The position numbers and the translations under genes were made by a program. From DASTDY01 sp035457345 (GTDB taxonomy: Bacteria; Patescibacteriota; Saccharimonadia; Saccharimonadales; EFPC-124), in the NCBI GenBank assembly GCA_035457345.1, contig DATIBT010000034.1:1-8197 (forward strand): 8,197 nt of DNA, written 5' to 3'. The first letter of the stretch is position 1; every line of letters starts with the position of its first letter. Below the pieces are notes generated by a model, which was given only the letters and a program-made list of their open reading frames with translations, had not been told where the DNA came from and did not search any database. Shown here piece after piece: positions 1 to 5,885 of this stretch.

Positions 1-395
1 CTAAGCGCACAGCCTCGGGGTTCGATCTGAACCGCCTAAACGTGCTTGTGGCCGTGCTGGAGCGCCGCACCAAGTTGAACTTATCGGATAGCGATATCTA
101 TATTAACGTTGTGGGCGGTATGAAGTTGCAAGATCCGGCGGCCGACCTTGCGGTGTGCATGGCTATTGCATCGGCGGCTACTGAGTTTGCGCTCGACCCC
201 AAGTTGGTTGTATTTGGCGAAGTAGGCTTGGCTGGCGAAGTGCGCAGCGTTCCCCAAGCCGACAAGCGGGTAGCCGAGGCTAAAAAGCTCGGATTCACCT
301 CGGCCATTGGCCCTAAAACCGCCAAAAAGAACACATTTATAAAACCCGTCAGCTCAATGCGTGATGCGCTGACAACCTTCCTAAAGAAGTCGTAA
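1..395 (+). CDS. radA: RadA recombination/repair protein, C-terminal part (partial at 5' end)
   Basis: This is the last 130 codons of RadA (Sms), a RecA-like ATPase that promotes branch migration and processing of recombination intermediates. The gene enters from the left edge in frame 3 (first full codon at position 3) and stops with TAA at 393-395. What is present is the C-terminal Lon-protease-like domain. The first residues read KRTASGFDLNRLNVLVAVLE, matching the RadA block in which the P-domain begins with an Arg-rich, Gly-containing segment followed by NRL and AVLE. Further on are INVVGGMKLQDPAADLAV and FGEVGLAGEVRSV, both hallmarks of the family, then the EAKKLGF block near the end. 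RadA keeps the Lon fold but usually not the protease Ser, and I see no GPSAG-type site here. The zinc finger, Walker A and KNRFG motifs lie outside the window. The GTG at 42 is an internal codon, not a start, because homology continues upstream to the window edge. The next gene starts 12 nt downstream on the same strand. Confidence 0.95.
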   Translation, partial: KRTASGFDLNRLNVLVAVLERRTKLNLSDSDIYINVVGGMKLQDPAADLAVCMAIASAATEFALDPKLVVFGEVGLAGEVRSVPQADKRVAEAKKLGFTSAIGPKTAKKNTFIKPVSSMRDALTTFLKKS

Positions 396-400
396 AGGAG
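395..400 (+). promoter_or_regulatory. Shine-Dalgarno for the PIN-TRAM gene
   Basis: AAGGAG overlaps the last base of the radA stop codon and lies 7 nt before the ATG at 408. It is the strongest Shine-Dalgarno in the window and fixes the start of the PIN-TRAM gene. Its position suggests the gene is read from the radA transcript. Confidence 0.85.
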
Positions 401-407
401 AAGCTTT

Positions 408-1235
408 ATGGAATTATCAACTCTCACGGTAGGCCTTACCGCCATAAACACCGTGGGCTTGGGCTATTTAGTGTGGCAGGCAAACCACACTAGTGGTAAG
501 CTTAAAAATCAAATGGTCATAGATACCTCCGGTCTTATAGATGGCCGGTTGGTAGATATTGTGCAGTCAGGGTTTGTGCCGCAACGTATTATTGTGCCGC
601 AGTTTGTAGTGGCAGAGTTACAACTGCTGGCCGATCAAGGTGACAGCTTTAAGCGTGAGCGTGCCCGGTATGGCCTTGAGGTAGTACGTCGTTTGCAAGA
701 TATGCGTCAGACAGATGTAGTTATTCGCCCGGGCATGGCCCGCGGTATTAAAGAGGTAGACGATAAACTCGTGGCCCTCGCCAAAAAGCTGGGCGCCATG
801 TTATACACCACCGATTTTAACCTTAATCAAGTGGCCCAAATCGAAGGTGTACGAGTACTAAATGTTAACGAGCTAGCCCAGGGTTTGCGCGCTATGCATT
901 TGCCAGGTGAGAAGACCGAAATCAAAATTACGAATGTCGGCCAAGACCGTACCCAAGGAGTGGGTTACCTAGAAGACGGCACGATGGTTGTCGTAGAAAA
1001 GGCCGGCAATCTTGTCGGCCAAAAGGTGTATGTAGAATTTAGCCGCATGTTACAAACCCAGGCTGGCAAAATGATGTTTGCCGTTATGCCTCGAGCACAC
1101 GCGGCACCTGTCACACACGCCAAGCCGACCACACCGGCTGAATCTCACAAAGAAGAGCGTGCCACGTCTGTTGCAAAACCTCGGCCGCCGCGCCGCCGCA
1201 ATAACCGTCGGCCCGTGGAAGAACGAAGCGTATAG
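408..1235 (+). CDS. yacL: Membrane-anchored PIN-TRAM domain protein (YacL family)
   Basis: A 275-residue protein. Residues about 3-25 form one hydrophobic segment (LSTLTVGLTAINTVGLGYLV), probably a membrane anchor. Residues about 36-160 are a PIN nuclease domain: the acidic positions are D39 in VIDTSGLIDGR, E70 in VVAEL, D118/D119 in EVDDK and D136 in YTTDFN, so the metal-binding set looks complete. Residues about 167-228 fit a TRAM domain (KITNVGQDRTQGVGYLEDGTM, then VGQKVYVEFSRML), a small RNA-binding beta-barrel. Residues about 232-275 are a low-complexity Pro/Arg-rich tail (PRPPRRRNNRRP). PIN-TRAM proteins of this family are presumed Mg-dependent RNases; no substrate can be inferred from sequence. 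Bacillus YacL is larger, with several N-terminal membrane helices, whereas here only one is visible. It follows radA by 12 nt with a strong Shine-Dalgarno and is followed at once by a terminator. Family assignment is firm; the activity is inferred. Confidence 0.9.
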   Translation: MELSTLTVGLTAINTVGLGYLVWQANHTSGKLKNQMVIDTSGLIDGRLVDIVQSGFVPQRIIVPQFVVAELQLLADQGDSFKRERARYGLEVVRRLQDMRQTDVVIRPGMARGIKEVDDKLVALAKKLGAMLYTTDFNLNQVAQIEGVRVLNVNELAQGLRAMHLPGEKTEIKITNVGQDRTQGVGYLEDGTMVVVEKAGNLVGQKVYVEFSRMLQTQAGKMMFAVMPRAHAAPVTHAKPTTPAESHKEERATSVAKPRPPRRRNNRRPVEERSV

Positions 1236-1238
1236 CAT

Positions 1239-1271
1239 AAAATCTCCGCCAGTACAGGCGGAGATTTTTTT
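1239..1271. terminator. Intrinsic terminator shared by convergent genes
   Basis: A perfect 12-bp inverted repeat: AAAATCTCCGCC at 1239-1250, a 6-nt loop AGTACA, and GGCGGAGATTTT at 1257-1268. On the plus strand the T-run reaches seven (1265-1271), a good Rho-independent terminator for radA-yacL, beginning 3 nt after the yacL stop. Read on the minus strand, the same stem is followed by only four T's, so it could also end the PBP transcript, but less efficiently. The PBP stop codon (1270-1272) lies in the T-tract, which makes the hairpin a compact bidirectional boundary. Confidence 0.88.
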
Positions 1272-3936
1272 AGCGGAAGTTGCGTCTGCTTAGAATGATT
1301 GGCGACGGGCCGCCGCTTGCCACATTTTTGGTGGTGCTGTCAGAGGCATCGTACATGCCTTGGTCGATGATGGTCGCGCTAATACTGTGTGAACCGCTGC
1401 TAAAGGTGTGGTCGACACTGTATGAGCCTGGGCCGCCCACAGATTGGCTGGAGATAACTTGGCCATCAACCGAAAATTCTATGGTTGCGAGCGGGAACGT
1501 GCCTTGGTTTACATTGGCGGTTATCTTGTAGCTCTTGACGCCGCTTGGGGTGGCGGATACGGAAACAAATGGTTTGGCATCGCCACAGCTATGCACGTTG
1601 TCGTCACTGCTTGGGTCGTATCCATCGGGTGCCGTGGTGGTGTTCTGTTTGGTAATTGGGTCTTGGAAGGTTTGTGTCTTGAGCGCTATCTTGGCACGGT
1701 TTGGGGTACAGTCGGTAGCTTTTTTCTTGGATACGCGGTCAAATGTCACTTCTTTTTCATCTGAGCCTTTTGGCTTGGTGTACCAGGCGGGGAAGATATC
1801 GGTGCGCCCGTTCACTGTTAGCTTTTGGATGCCGGCCGGTTGTTGGTACCAATCGTTCGGCTTCCATGTACCTTCTTTTTGGAAAACCTGCGTATGTGCA
1901 TATTTTTGCACTTCTGTGACAACCTTTTGGTTGCCGGTGCTACTAAGGCTGGTGAGGGCCTTGGGGTCGTTGCGGCCTGTCCATATGCCAACCGCCATTT
2001 TAGGCGAGTAGCTCATGAGCCAGCTGTCTTTTGCGTGTCCTTTTCCGTCGTCGGTTGTACCTGATTTGGCGGCAGTTTTTACGCCAGGGACGTTGAAGCC
2101 AGGGGCGTTACGGCCAAAGGTGTAGGCGCGCGCGTTGTCGTCTGCCAAAATGTCAGAAAGCATGTAGGTAATTTGTGCATCAAGCACGCGCTTGGAATCG
2201 TCCTTCCACTGCTTGATAGATTGGCCTTGGGCGTTCTTTACTTCAAGTACATACGCCGGTGGATGGTACACGCCTTGATTGCCGAGCGTGGCATAGGCGT
2301 CAACGTGCTCGACTTGCTTAACGGCACAGCTACCAATCGCCGCGGATAGGCCGTAATCTACGCCCACACAATAACTTTTGTCGCCCGCATCACGCGCTGT
2401 GTTGATGGCATTGTCCAGGCCGCCTATGTAAGCCGCCTTAATTGCGGGGGGGTTACGAGAGCTGCCAAGAGCGTCGCGGATAGTGATACTGCCGCGGAAC
2501 TTGCCGTCAAAGTTCAATAATTTGTTGCCGTAGAGTTTATCTATGTTGTCGTCTGCGAGTATCGAACCTGCGCCCCAGTTTGTCGTCTGCTGCGGTTTAA
2601 ACAGGTTAGCATACATAAACGGCTTAATGCTTGAACCGGGGTTGAGCAGGGCGGTAGCCGCGTTGACTTCGCCATACTCTTTATTGCTGTAATCATAGCT
2701 GCCCACCATGCTTAAGACTTGGCCGGTCGGCACGTCTATGGCAGTCAGGGCCATGTTATTGGCGCCAATTGCTTGTGCGTACTTAAAGTTGTCTTTAATT
2801 TGTTGTTCGGCAATCTGTTGAATGCGGTAATCTAAGGTTGTCTTAATAGTGAGGCCACCATCACGGATAAGTTTGGTGCCGAATTCTTTTTCGAGCTGGG
2901 AACGAACCTCTAGCACGAAGTGCGGCGCCTTGATGTCCTCTGTTGCTGCAAGTTCGGGCTTGATAGTGTCAAGAATTGGGTACTTCATAGCCTCGTCAGC
3001 TTGCTGCTGGGTGATGTACCCCTGCTCTTGCATGTCGCCAATCACTTTGTGCTGCCTGGCAATGAGATTTTTATTTCCTTCGGTATTGTAAGGATTGTAG
3101 TATGAGGGGTCTTTGGGAATGGCGGCAAGCAGAGATGCTTCGGCAACATTCAAGTCTTTAGCCTTTTTGCCAAAGTAGGTTAAAGCTGCAGATTCCACGC
3201 CATTGCGACGTCCGCCATATGGCGCTTCGTTGAGGTACATGGACAGGATTTGATCTTTGTTATACATCCGCTCAACTTCGATGGCCAAAATAATCTCTTT
3301 AATTTTACGCGAGATATCTAGGCGGTTTGCCTGAGCCTCTTGGCTAAAGAACACCAGTTTAATGAGCTGCTGAGTAAGGGTAGAGGCGCCTTGCACTTCG
3401 CCGCCGCTTACATCGCTGAGGCCAGCACGAATAATGCCAGTGATGCTAATGCCGCCATGTTTGTAGTAGTCCTTGTCTTCAACAGCAATAGTGGCCTGCT
3501 TCATGACATTGGCAATGTCGCCCGATTGCACGACAAGCTGGTATTTCGTATCGCCCTTATCTTCCCACAGGAGCACTCCATTCCGGTCGACATAACGGGA
3601 CACAGTAGTTTGTACGCGTTTGGCGAGCTCATCTGGTCGGATGGCATCTAGCTCGCGGCGGTAATACGCAAAAAGCGCGGCAATAAAGATTGCCAAAATA
3701 ATAAATCCAACGCCTACAAGTTTTGCGAAGGTAACGGCGCCTTGCTTACTAAACCAGAATTTAATAACCCGTTTGGGATGCAGGCGGTACGCCAAGCGCT
3801 TAAGCGGCTGCTTGGGGAGGGTGGCTAAGTATTCAGCCTTGCGACGCGCCTTGGCATCGCGCGTGTTTTTACGGCGCGCTGTTAAATTAGCGTATAGGCT
3901 CATCGTCTTTTGGCGACGGGTAGGCTTTTTCACCAT
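1270..3936 (-). CDS. Class A penicillin-binding protein (GT51 transglycosylase / transpeptidase)
   Basis: An 888-residue bifunctional peptidoglycan synthase of the PBP1A type, which polymerises lipid II glycan strands and cross-links stem peptides outside the membrane. In order: a very basic cytoplasmic tail (21 Lys/Arg in the first 64 residues); one membrane helix at about 70-91 (VGVGFIILAIFIAALFA); a GT51 domain at about 115-320, with the catalytic-Glu motif IAVEDKDYYKHGG (E153), GASTLTQQLIK (183-193) and YLNEAPYGGRRNGVESAA (second conserved Glu, E237); a transpeptidase domain at about 390-690, with nucleophile motif S435-S-I-K438, SRN at 493-495 and KSGTT at 624-628; and a tail of about 200 residues ending in an Ig-like beta-rich domain (about 788-875). 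All catalytic motifs are present, though the third is KSG, not KTG. C743 and C784 could form a disulfide. ATG at 3936 is preferred because a GAGG lies 14 nt upstream; M12 (3903) is an alternative without a visible Shine-Dalgarno. It is transcribed alone, convergent with yacL and divergent from tyrS. Confidence 0.95.
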   Translation of the reverse strand: MVKKPTRRQKTMSLYANLTARRKNTRDAKARRKAEYLATLPKQPLKRLAYRLHPKRVIKFWFSKQGAVTFAKLVGVGFIILAIFIAALFAYYRRELDAIRPDELAKRVQTTVSRYVDRNGVLLWEDKGDTKYQLVVQSGDIANVMKQATIAVEDKDYYKHGGISITGIIRAGLSDVSGGEVQGASTLTQQLIKLVFFSQEAQANRLDISRKIKEIILAIEVERMYNKDQILSMYLNEAPYGGRRNGVESAALTYFGKKAKDLNVAEASLLAAIPKDPSYYNPYNTEGNKNLIARQHKVIGDMQEQGYITQQQADEAMKYPILDTIKPELAATEDIKAPHFVLEVRSQLEKEFGTKLIRDGGLTIKTTLDYRIQQIAEQQIKDNFKYAQAIGANNMALTAIDVPTGQVLSMVGSYDYSNKEYGEVNAATALLNPGSSIKPFMYANLFKPQQTTNWGAGSILADDNIDKLYGNKLLNFDGKFRGSITIRDALGSSRNPPAIKAAYIGGLDNAINTARDAGDKSYCVGVDYGLSAAIGSCAVKQVEHVDAYATLGNQGVYHPPAYVLEVKNAQGQSIKQWKDDSKRVLDAQITYMLSDILADDNARAYTFGRNAPGFNVPGVKTAAKSGTTDDGKGHAKDSWLMSYSPKMAVGIWTGRNDPKALTSLSSTGNQKVVTEVQKYAHTQVFQKEGTWKPNDWYQQPAGIQKLTVNGRTDIFPAWYTKPKGSDEKEVTFDRVSKKKATDCTPNRAKIALKTQTFQDPITKQNTTTAPDGYDPSSDDNVHSCGDAKPFVSVSATPSGVKSYKITANVNQGTFPLATIEFSVDGQVISSQSVGGPGSYSVDHTFSSGSHSISATIIDQGMYDASDSTTKNVASGGPSPIILSRRNFR

Positions 3937-3949
3937 ATAAGCTGTTATT

Positions 3950-3954
3950 ACCTC
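3950..3954 (-). promoter_or_regulatory. Possible Shine-Dalgarno for the PBP gene
   Basis: On the minus strand GAGGT lies 13-14 nt before the ATG at 3936. The spacing is long for a Shine-Dalgarno, but it is the only purine-rich match upstream of either candidate start and supports the longer protein. Confidence 0.4.
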
Positions 3955-3977
3955 AAATAGTTACAAAAATCTCTCTC

Positions 3978-3986
3978 ATTATAGCA
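3978..3986 (-). promoter_or_regulatory. Extended -10 promoter of the PBP gene
   Basis: The minus strand reads TGCTATAAT, a consensus TATAAT with the TGn extension that lets sigma-70-type polymerases work with a poor -35. No convincing TTGACA is found 16-18 bp further upstream. Transcription would start near 3971, giving a leader of about 35 nt that contains the GAGGT. Confidence 0.6.
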
Positions 3987-3991
3987 TTTAA

Positions 3992-4021
3992 CTGGCGCTG
4001 CATAGCGACATTCGTTATAAT
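3992..4021 (+). promoter_or_regulatory. Promoter of the tyrS operon
   Basis: A perfect TATAAT -10 lies at 4016-4021. The best -35 is the weak CTGGCG at 3992-3997 (3 of 6 to TTGACA, 18-bp spacer). Transcription would start near 4028 and leave a leader of about 26 nt. This leader has no obvious Shine-Dalgarno and is too short for a T-box. The upstream half overlaps the region where the divergent PBP promoter would be contacted. Confidence 0.55.
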
Positions 4022-4053
4022 GAGCTCAAGATCATAACAGATGTAAAACACCA

Positions 4054-5244
4054 ATGACACTTTCTGAAGAACTGCGGTGGCGAGGTTTTATTAACCAGAC
4101 CACGCTCAAGGACATTTCCGGGCTGGACGGCAAACCCATTACTTTTTATTGGGGTGTTGACCCAAGTTCCGATTCCATGACTGTTGGCAACCTGGCTGCC
4201 GCCATGATGGTACGCCATTTTATTGACCATGGACACAAGGCGGTATTGCTGGTTGGTGGCGCCACAGGTATGATTGGTGACCCAGATGGCAAAGACGAAG
4301 AGCGCCAGCTTAAAACTCTCGATGAAATCGCTAAAAATAAAGCTGGCATTGCCGCCCAGTACAAGCGGGTGTTTGCCAACCAAGACTTTACCCTCGTTGA
4401 CAATTACGACTGGTTTAAAGATATCGGCTATCTGGAATTCCTACGCGACACAGGCAAGCATTTTAGTATGACGCAGCTGTTGCAGCGTGATTTTATTCAA
4501 AGCCGCATTGGTAAAGGCGGTAAGGGTATTAGCTATGCTGAGTTTAGTTATTCGTTAATCCAGGGCTACGATTTCCTCCACCTACACCGCAAGCACGGCG
4601 TAACCCTGCAGGTCTGTGGGGCTGACCAGTGGGGAAACAGTCTTAGCGGCGTTGAGCTTATTCGCAAGCTAGAAGGCAAAGAAGCGCACGTATACAGCTG
4701 TCCGCTCATAATTAATAAAGCCACCGGTAAGAAATTTGGCAAATCAGAAAATGGTGCTGTCTGGCTCGATGCAAACAAGACCAGTGTGTTTGATTTTTAC
4801 CAGTTTTGGCTGAATGTTGACGACGAAGGCGCGCTGGATTACCTCAAGATCTATACGCTCCTGCCAAAAGAAGAAGTCTTGAAGGTGATGGACGAGTTTC
4901 AAAAGCACCCTGCTGGCCGTCTCGCGCAAAAAACCCTTGCATACGAAGTTACCCAACTTGTACATGGCAAAGCCGAAGCCGACAAAGCCGTTGAGGCTAC
5001 AGAAAAACTCTTTTCTGGCGAAGCAAGCGCTATGACGCCTACGCTAGAGCTTGAGCCGGGGGACCACGACATCTTAGATATTGTCGTTAAAGCCGGCCTG
5101 GCGGGCAGCAATTCAGAAGCCCGCCGTCTGTTCGAGCAGGGCGGCATTAGAGTGAACCAGCAAAAAGTGACCAACCCCAGCATCTCCCTTAAAAAGAACG
5201 ATCTTGTACAGGTTGGCAAAAGAAGGTTTGTAAAGATAGTCTGA
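4054..5244 (+). CDS. tyrS: Tyrosyl-tRNA synthetase (TyrRS)
   Basis: A 396-residue class I aminoacyl-tRNA synthetase that charges tRNA-Tyr in the cytoplasm. The catalytic Rossmann domain covers about 1-230. Tyrosine-site residues are visible: Y32 in FYWGVDP, and Y166, Q170 and D173 in FSYSLIQGYDF. Other landmarks are GGATGMIGDPDGK (68-80) with K80 and R84 of the mobile loop, CGADQWGN (188-195), and the KMSKS-equivalent KFGKS at 227-231. An alpha-helical anticodon-binding region follows, and an S4 RNA-binding domain covers about 337-396. It is slightly shorter than the usual 420 or so residues of bacterial TyrRS. The HIGH motif reads T43-V-G-N46 in DPSSDSMTVGNL, where Bacillus TyrRS has HIGH. 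The ATG at 4054 is the natural start for the family even though no Shine-Dalgarno is visible. The TGA stop overlaps the ATG of the next gene (TGATG), so tyrS heads a coupled four-gene unit. Function is confident; the motif change is the one oddity. Confidence 0.96.
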   Translation: MTLSEELRWRGFINQTTLKDISGLDGKPITFYWGVDPSSDSMTVGNLAAAMMVRHFIDHGHKAVLLVGGATGMIGDPDGKDEERQLKTLDEIAKNKAGIAAQYKRVFANQDFTLVDNYDWFKDIGYLEFLRDTGKHFSMTQLLQRDFIQSRIGKGGKGISYAEFSYSLIQGYDFLHLHRKHGVTLQVCGADQWGNSLSGVELIRKLEGKEAHVYSCPLIINKATGKKFGKSENGAVWLDANKTSVFDFYQFWLNVDDEGALDYLKIYTLLPKEEVLKVMDEFQKHPAGRLAQKTLAYEVTQLVHGKAEADKAVEATEKLFSGEASAMTPTLELEPGDHDILDIVVKAGLAGSNSEARRLFEQGGIRVNQQKVTNPSISLKKNDLVQVGKRRFVKIV

Positions 5245-5885
5245 TGCTTAGGTCAGCTCCACCCGACATCGATATGCACGCGCTAGAAAAAGTCGGGGAG
5301 GCACATGGTCGTTTTGCAGAATTGCTAGAGGACTTGCTTGGGCCCAATGACGGTTTGCAGCGTGAATTTGAAGCCGAGCTGCCAGTGAGCAGCGGTGAAC
5401 TTCTTGAACTTGCCACGGCGCTTGGGCTTGACGACTTGCTGCTACACCCCGGTGATTTAATAGGTACTTGCGAGTATCATCAGCCTTGGGACTGGAATGC
5501 AATAAGCGATGAAGAAGATACAACCGGTATTGGCAAGCTCAGCCTTAGATTTGCCAATAGCTTTCTTATTCCTCGGCAACCGACTTCGGTGAGCATCCTT
5601 GCGCATACCCGGCGGGAGCACCGCCATGCGCCACCGCGGCGCATGATGGGCCTGTCGGCATATTACGTGAAGGGGATGACAGACGCCCAGCAGGTGATTG
5701 GCCTTTATTCGCCTTCGTGCGGTAGCATGGAGGCGTACCGTTTGACGTACTGGAGCTACAAGGATGAGTTAGTATATAAAGAGTCCATAAGCCGGCCTTC
5801 GGACTTCGCGCAAACGAATACGTTTGTCAGCGAGATCAGACCAATTTTACGACCTCATCTTCTTCATGATGAACCCAACAGATGA
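5244..5885 (+). CDS. Uncharacterised 213-residue protein between tyrS and recG
   Basis: I do not recognise this protein. It is soluble-looking, with no signal peptide or membrane helix. Residues about 12-70 are acidic, leucine-rich and probably helical (FAELLEDLLG, then GELLELATALGLDDLLLHPGD). Residues about 98-122 look like beta strand (KLSLRFANSFLIP, TSVSILAHT), followed by a basic patch at 122-133 (TRREHRHAPPRR). The last third contains aromatic-rich strand-like stretches (VIGLYSPSC, YRLTYWSYKDELVY). No catalytic motif stands out; C76 and C159 are the only cysteines. Its ATG overlaps the tyrS TGA (5242-5246) and its TGA overlaps the recG ATG (5882-5885), with no own Shine-Dalgarno, so translation is probably coupled on both sides. 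The exact start-stop overlaps and the absence of internal stops across 213 codons support a real gene. M11 is a possible alternative start. Function unknown. Confidence 0.8.
   Translation: MLRSAPPDIDMHALEKVGEAHGRFAELLEDLLGPNDGLQREFEAELPVSSGELLELATALGLDDLLLHPGDLIGTCEYHQPWDWNAISDEEDTTGIGKLSLRFANSFLIPRQPTSVSILAHTRREHRHAPPRRMMGLSAYYVKGMTDAQQVIGLYSPSCGSMEAYRLTYWSYKDELVYKESISRPSDFAQTNTFVSEIRPILRPHLLHDEPNR

Noticed and set aside
98..451. 117-codon minus-strand frame over the radA end and yacL start
   Set aside because: Antisense to conserved RadA residues, with no supporting motif or start signal.
1535..2011. 158-codon open frame on the plus strand within the PBP gene
   Set aside because: Antisense to the transpeptidase and C-terminal region of an intact PBP. 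Its Cys/Phe/Trp-rich composition is typical of antisense translation.
3937..4053. T-box or other riboswitch in the tyrS leader
   Set aside because: The predicted leader is only about 26 nt, with no specifier stem, T-box sequence or terminator hairpin.
5242..5246. Possible UGA recoding (UGA=Gly), which would fuse tyrS to following sequence
   Set aside because: tyrS ends in TGA exactly at the normal end of its S4 domain, and Gly positions use GGN codons, so the standard bacterial code fits.
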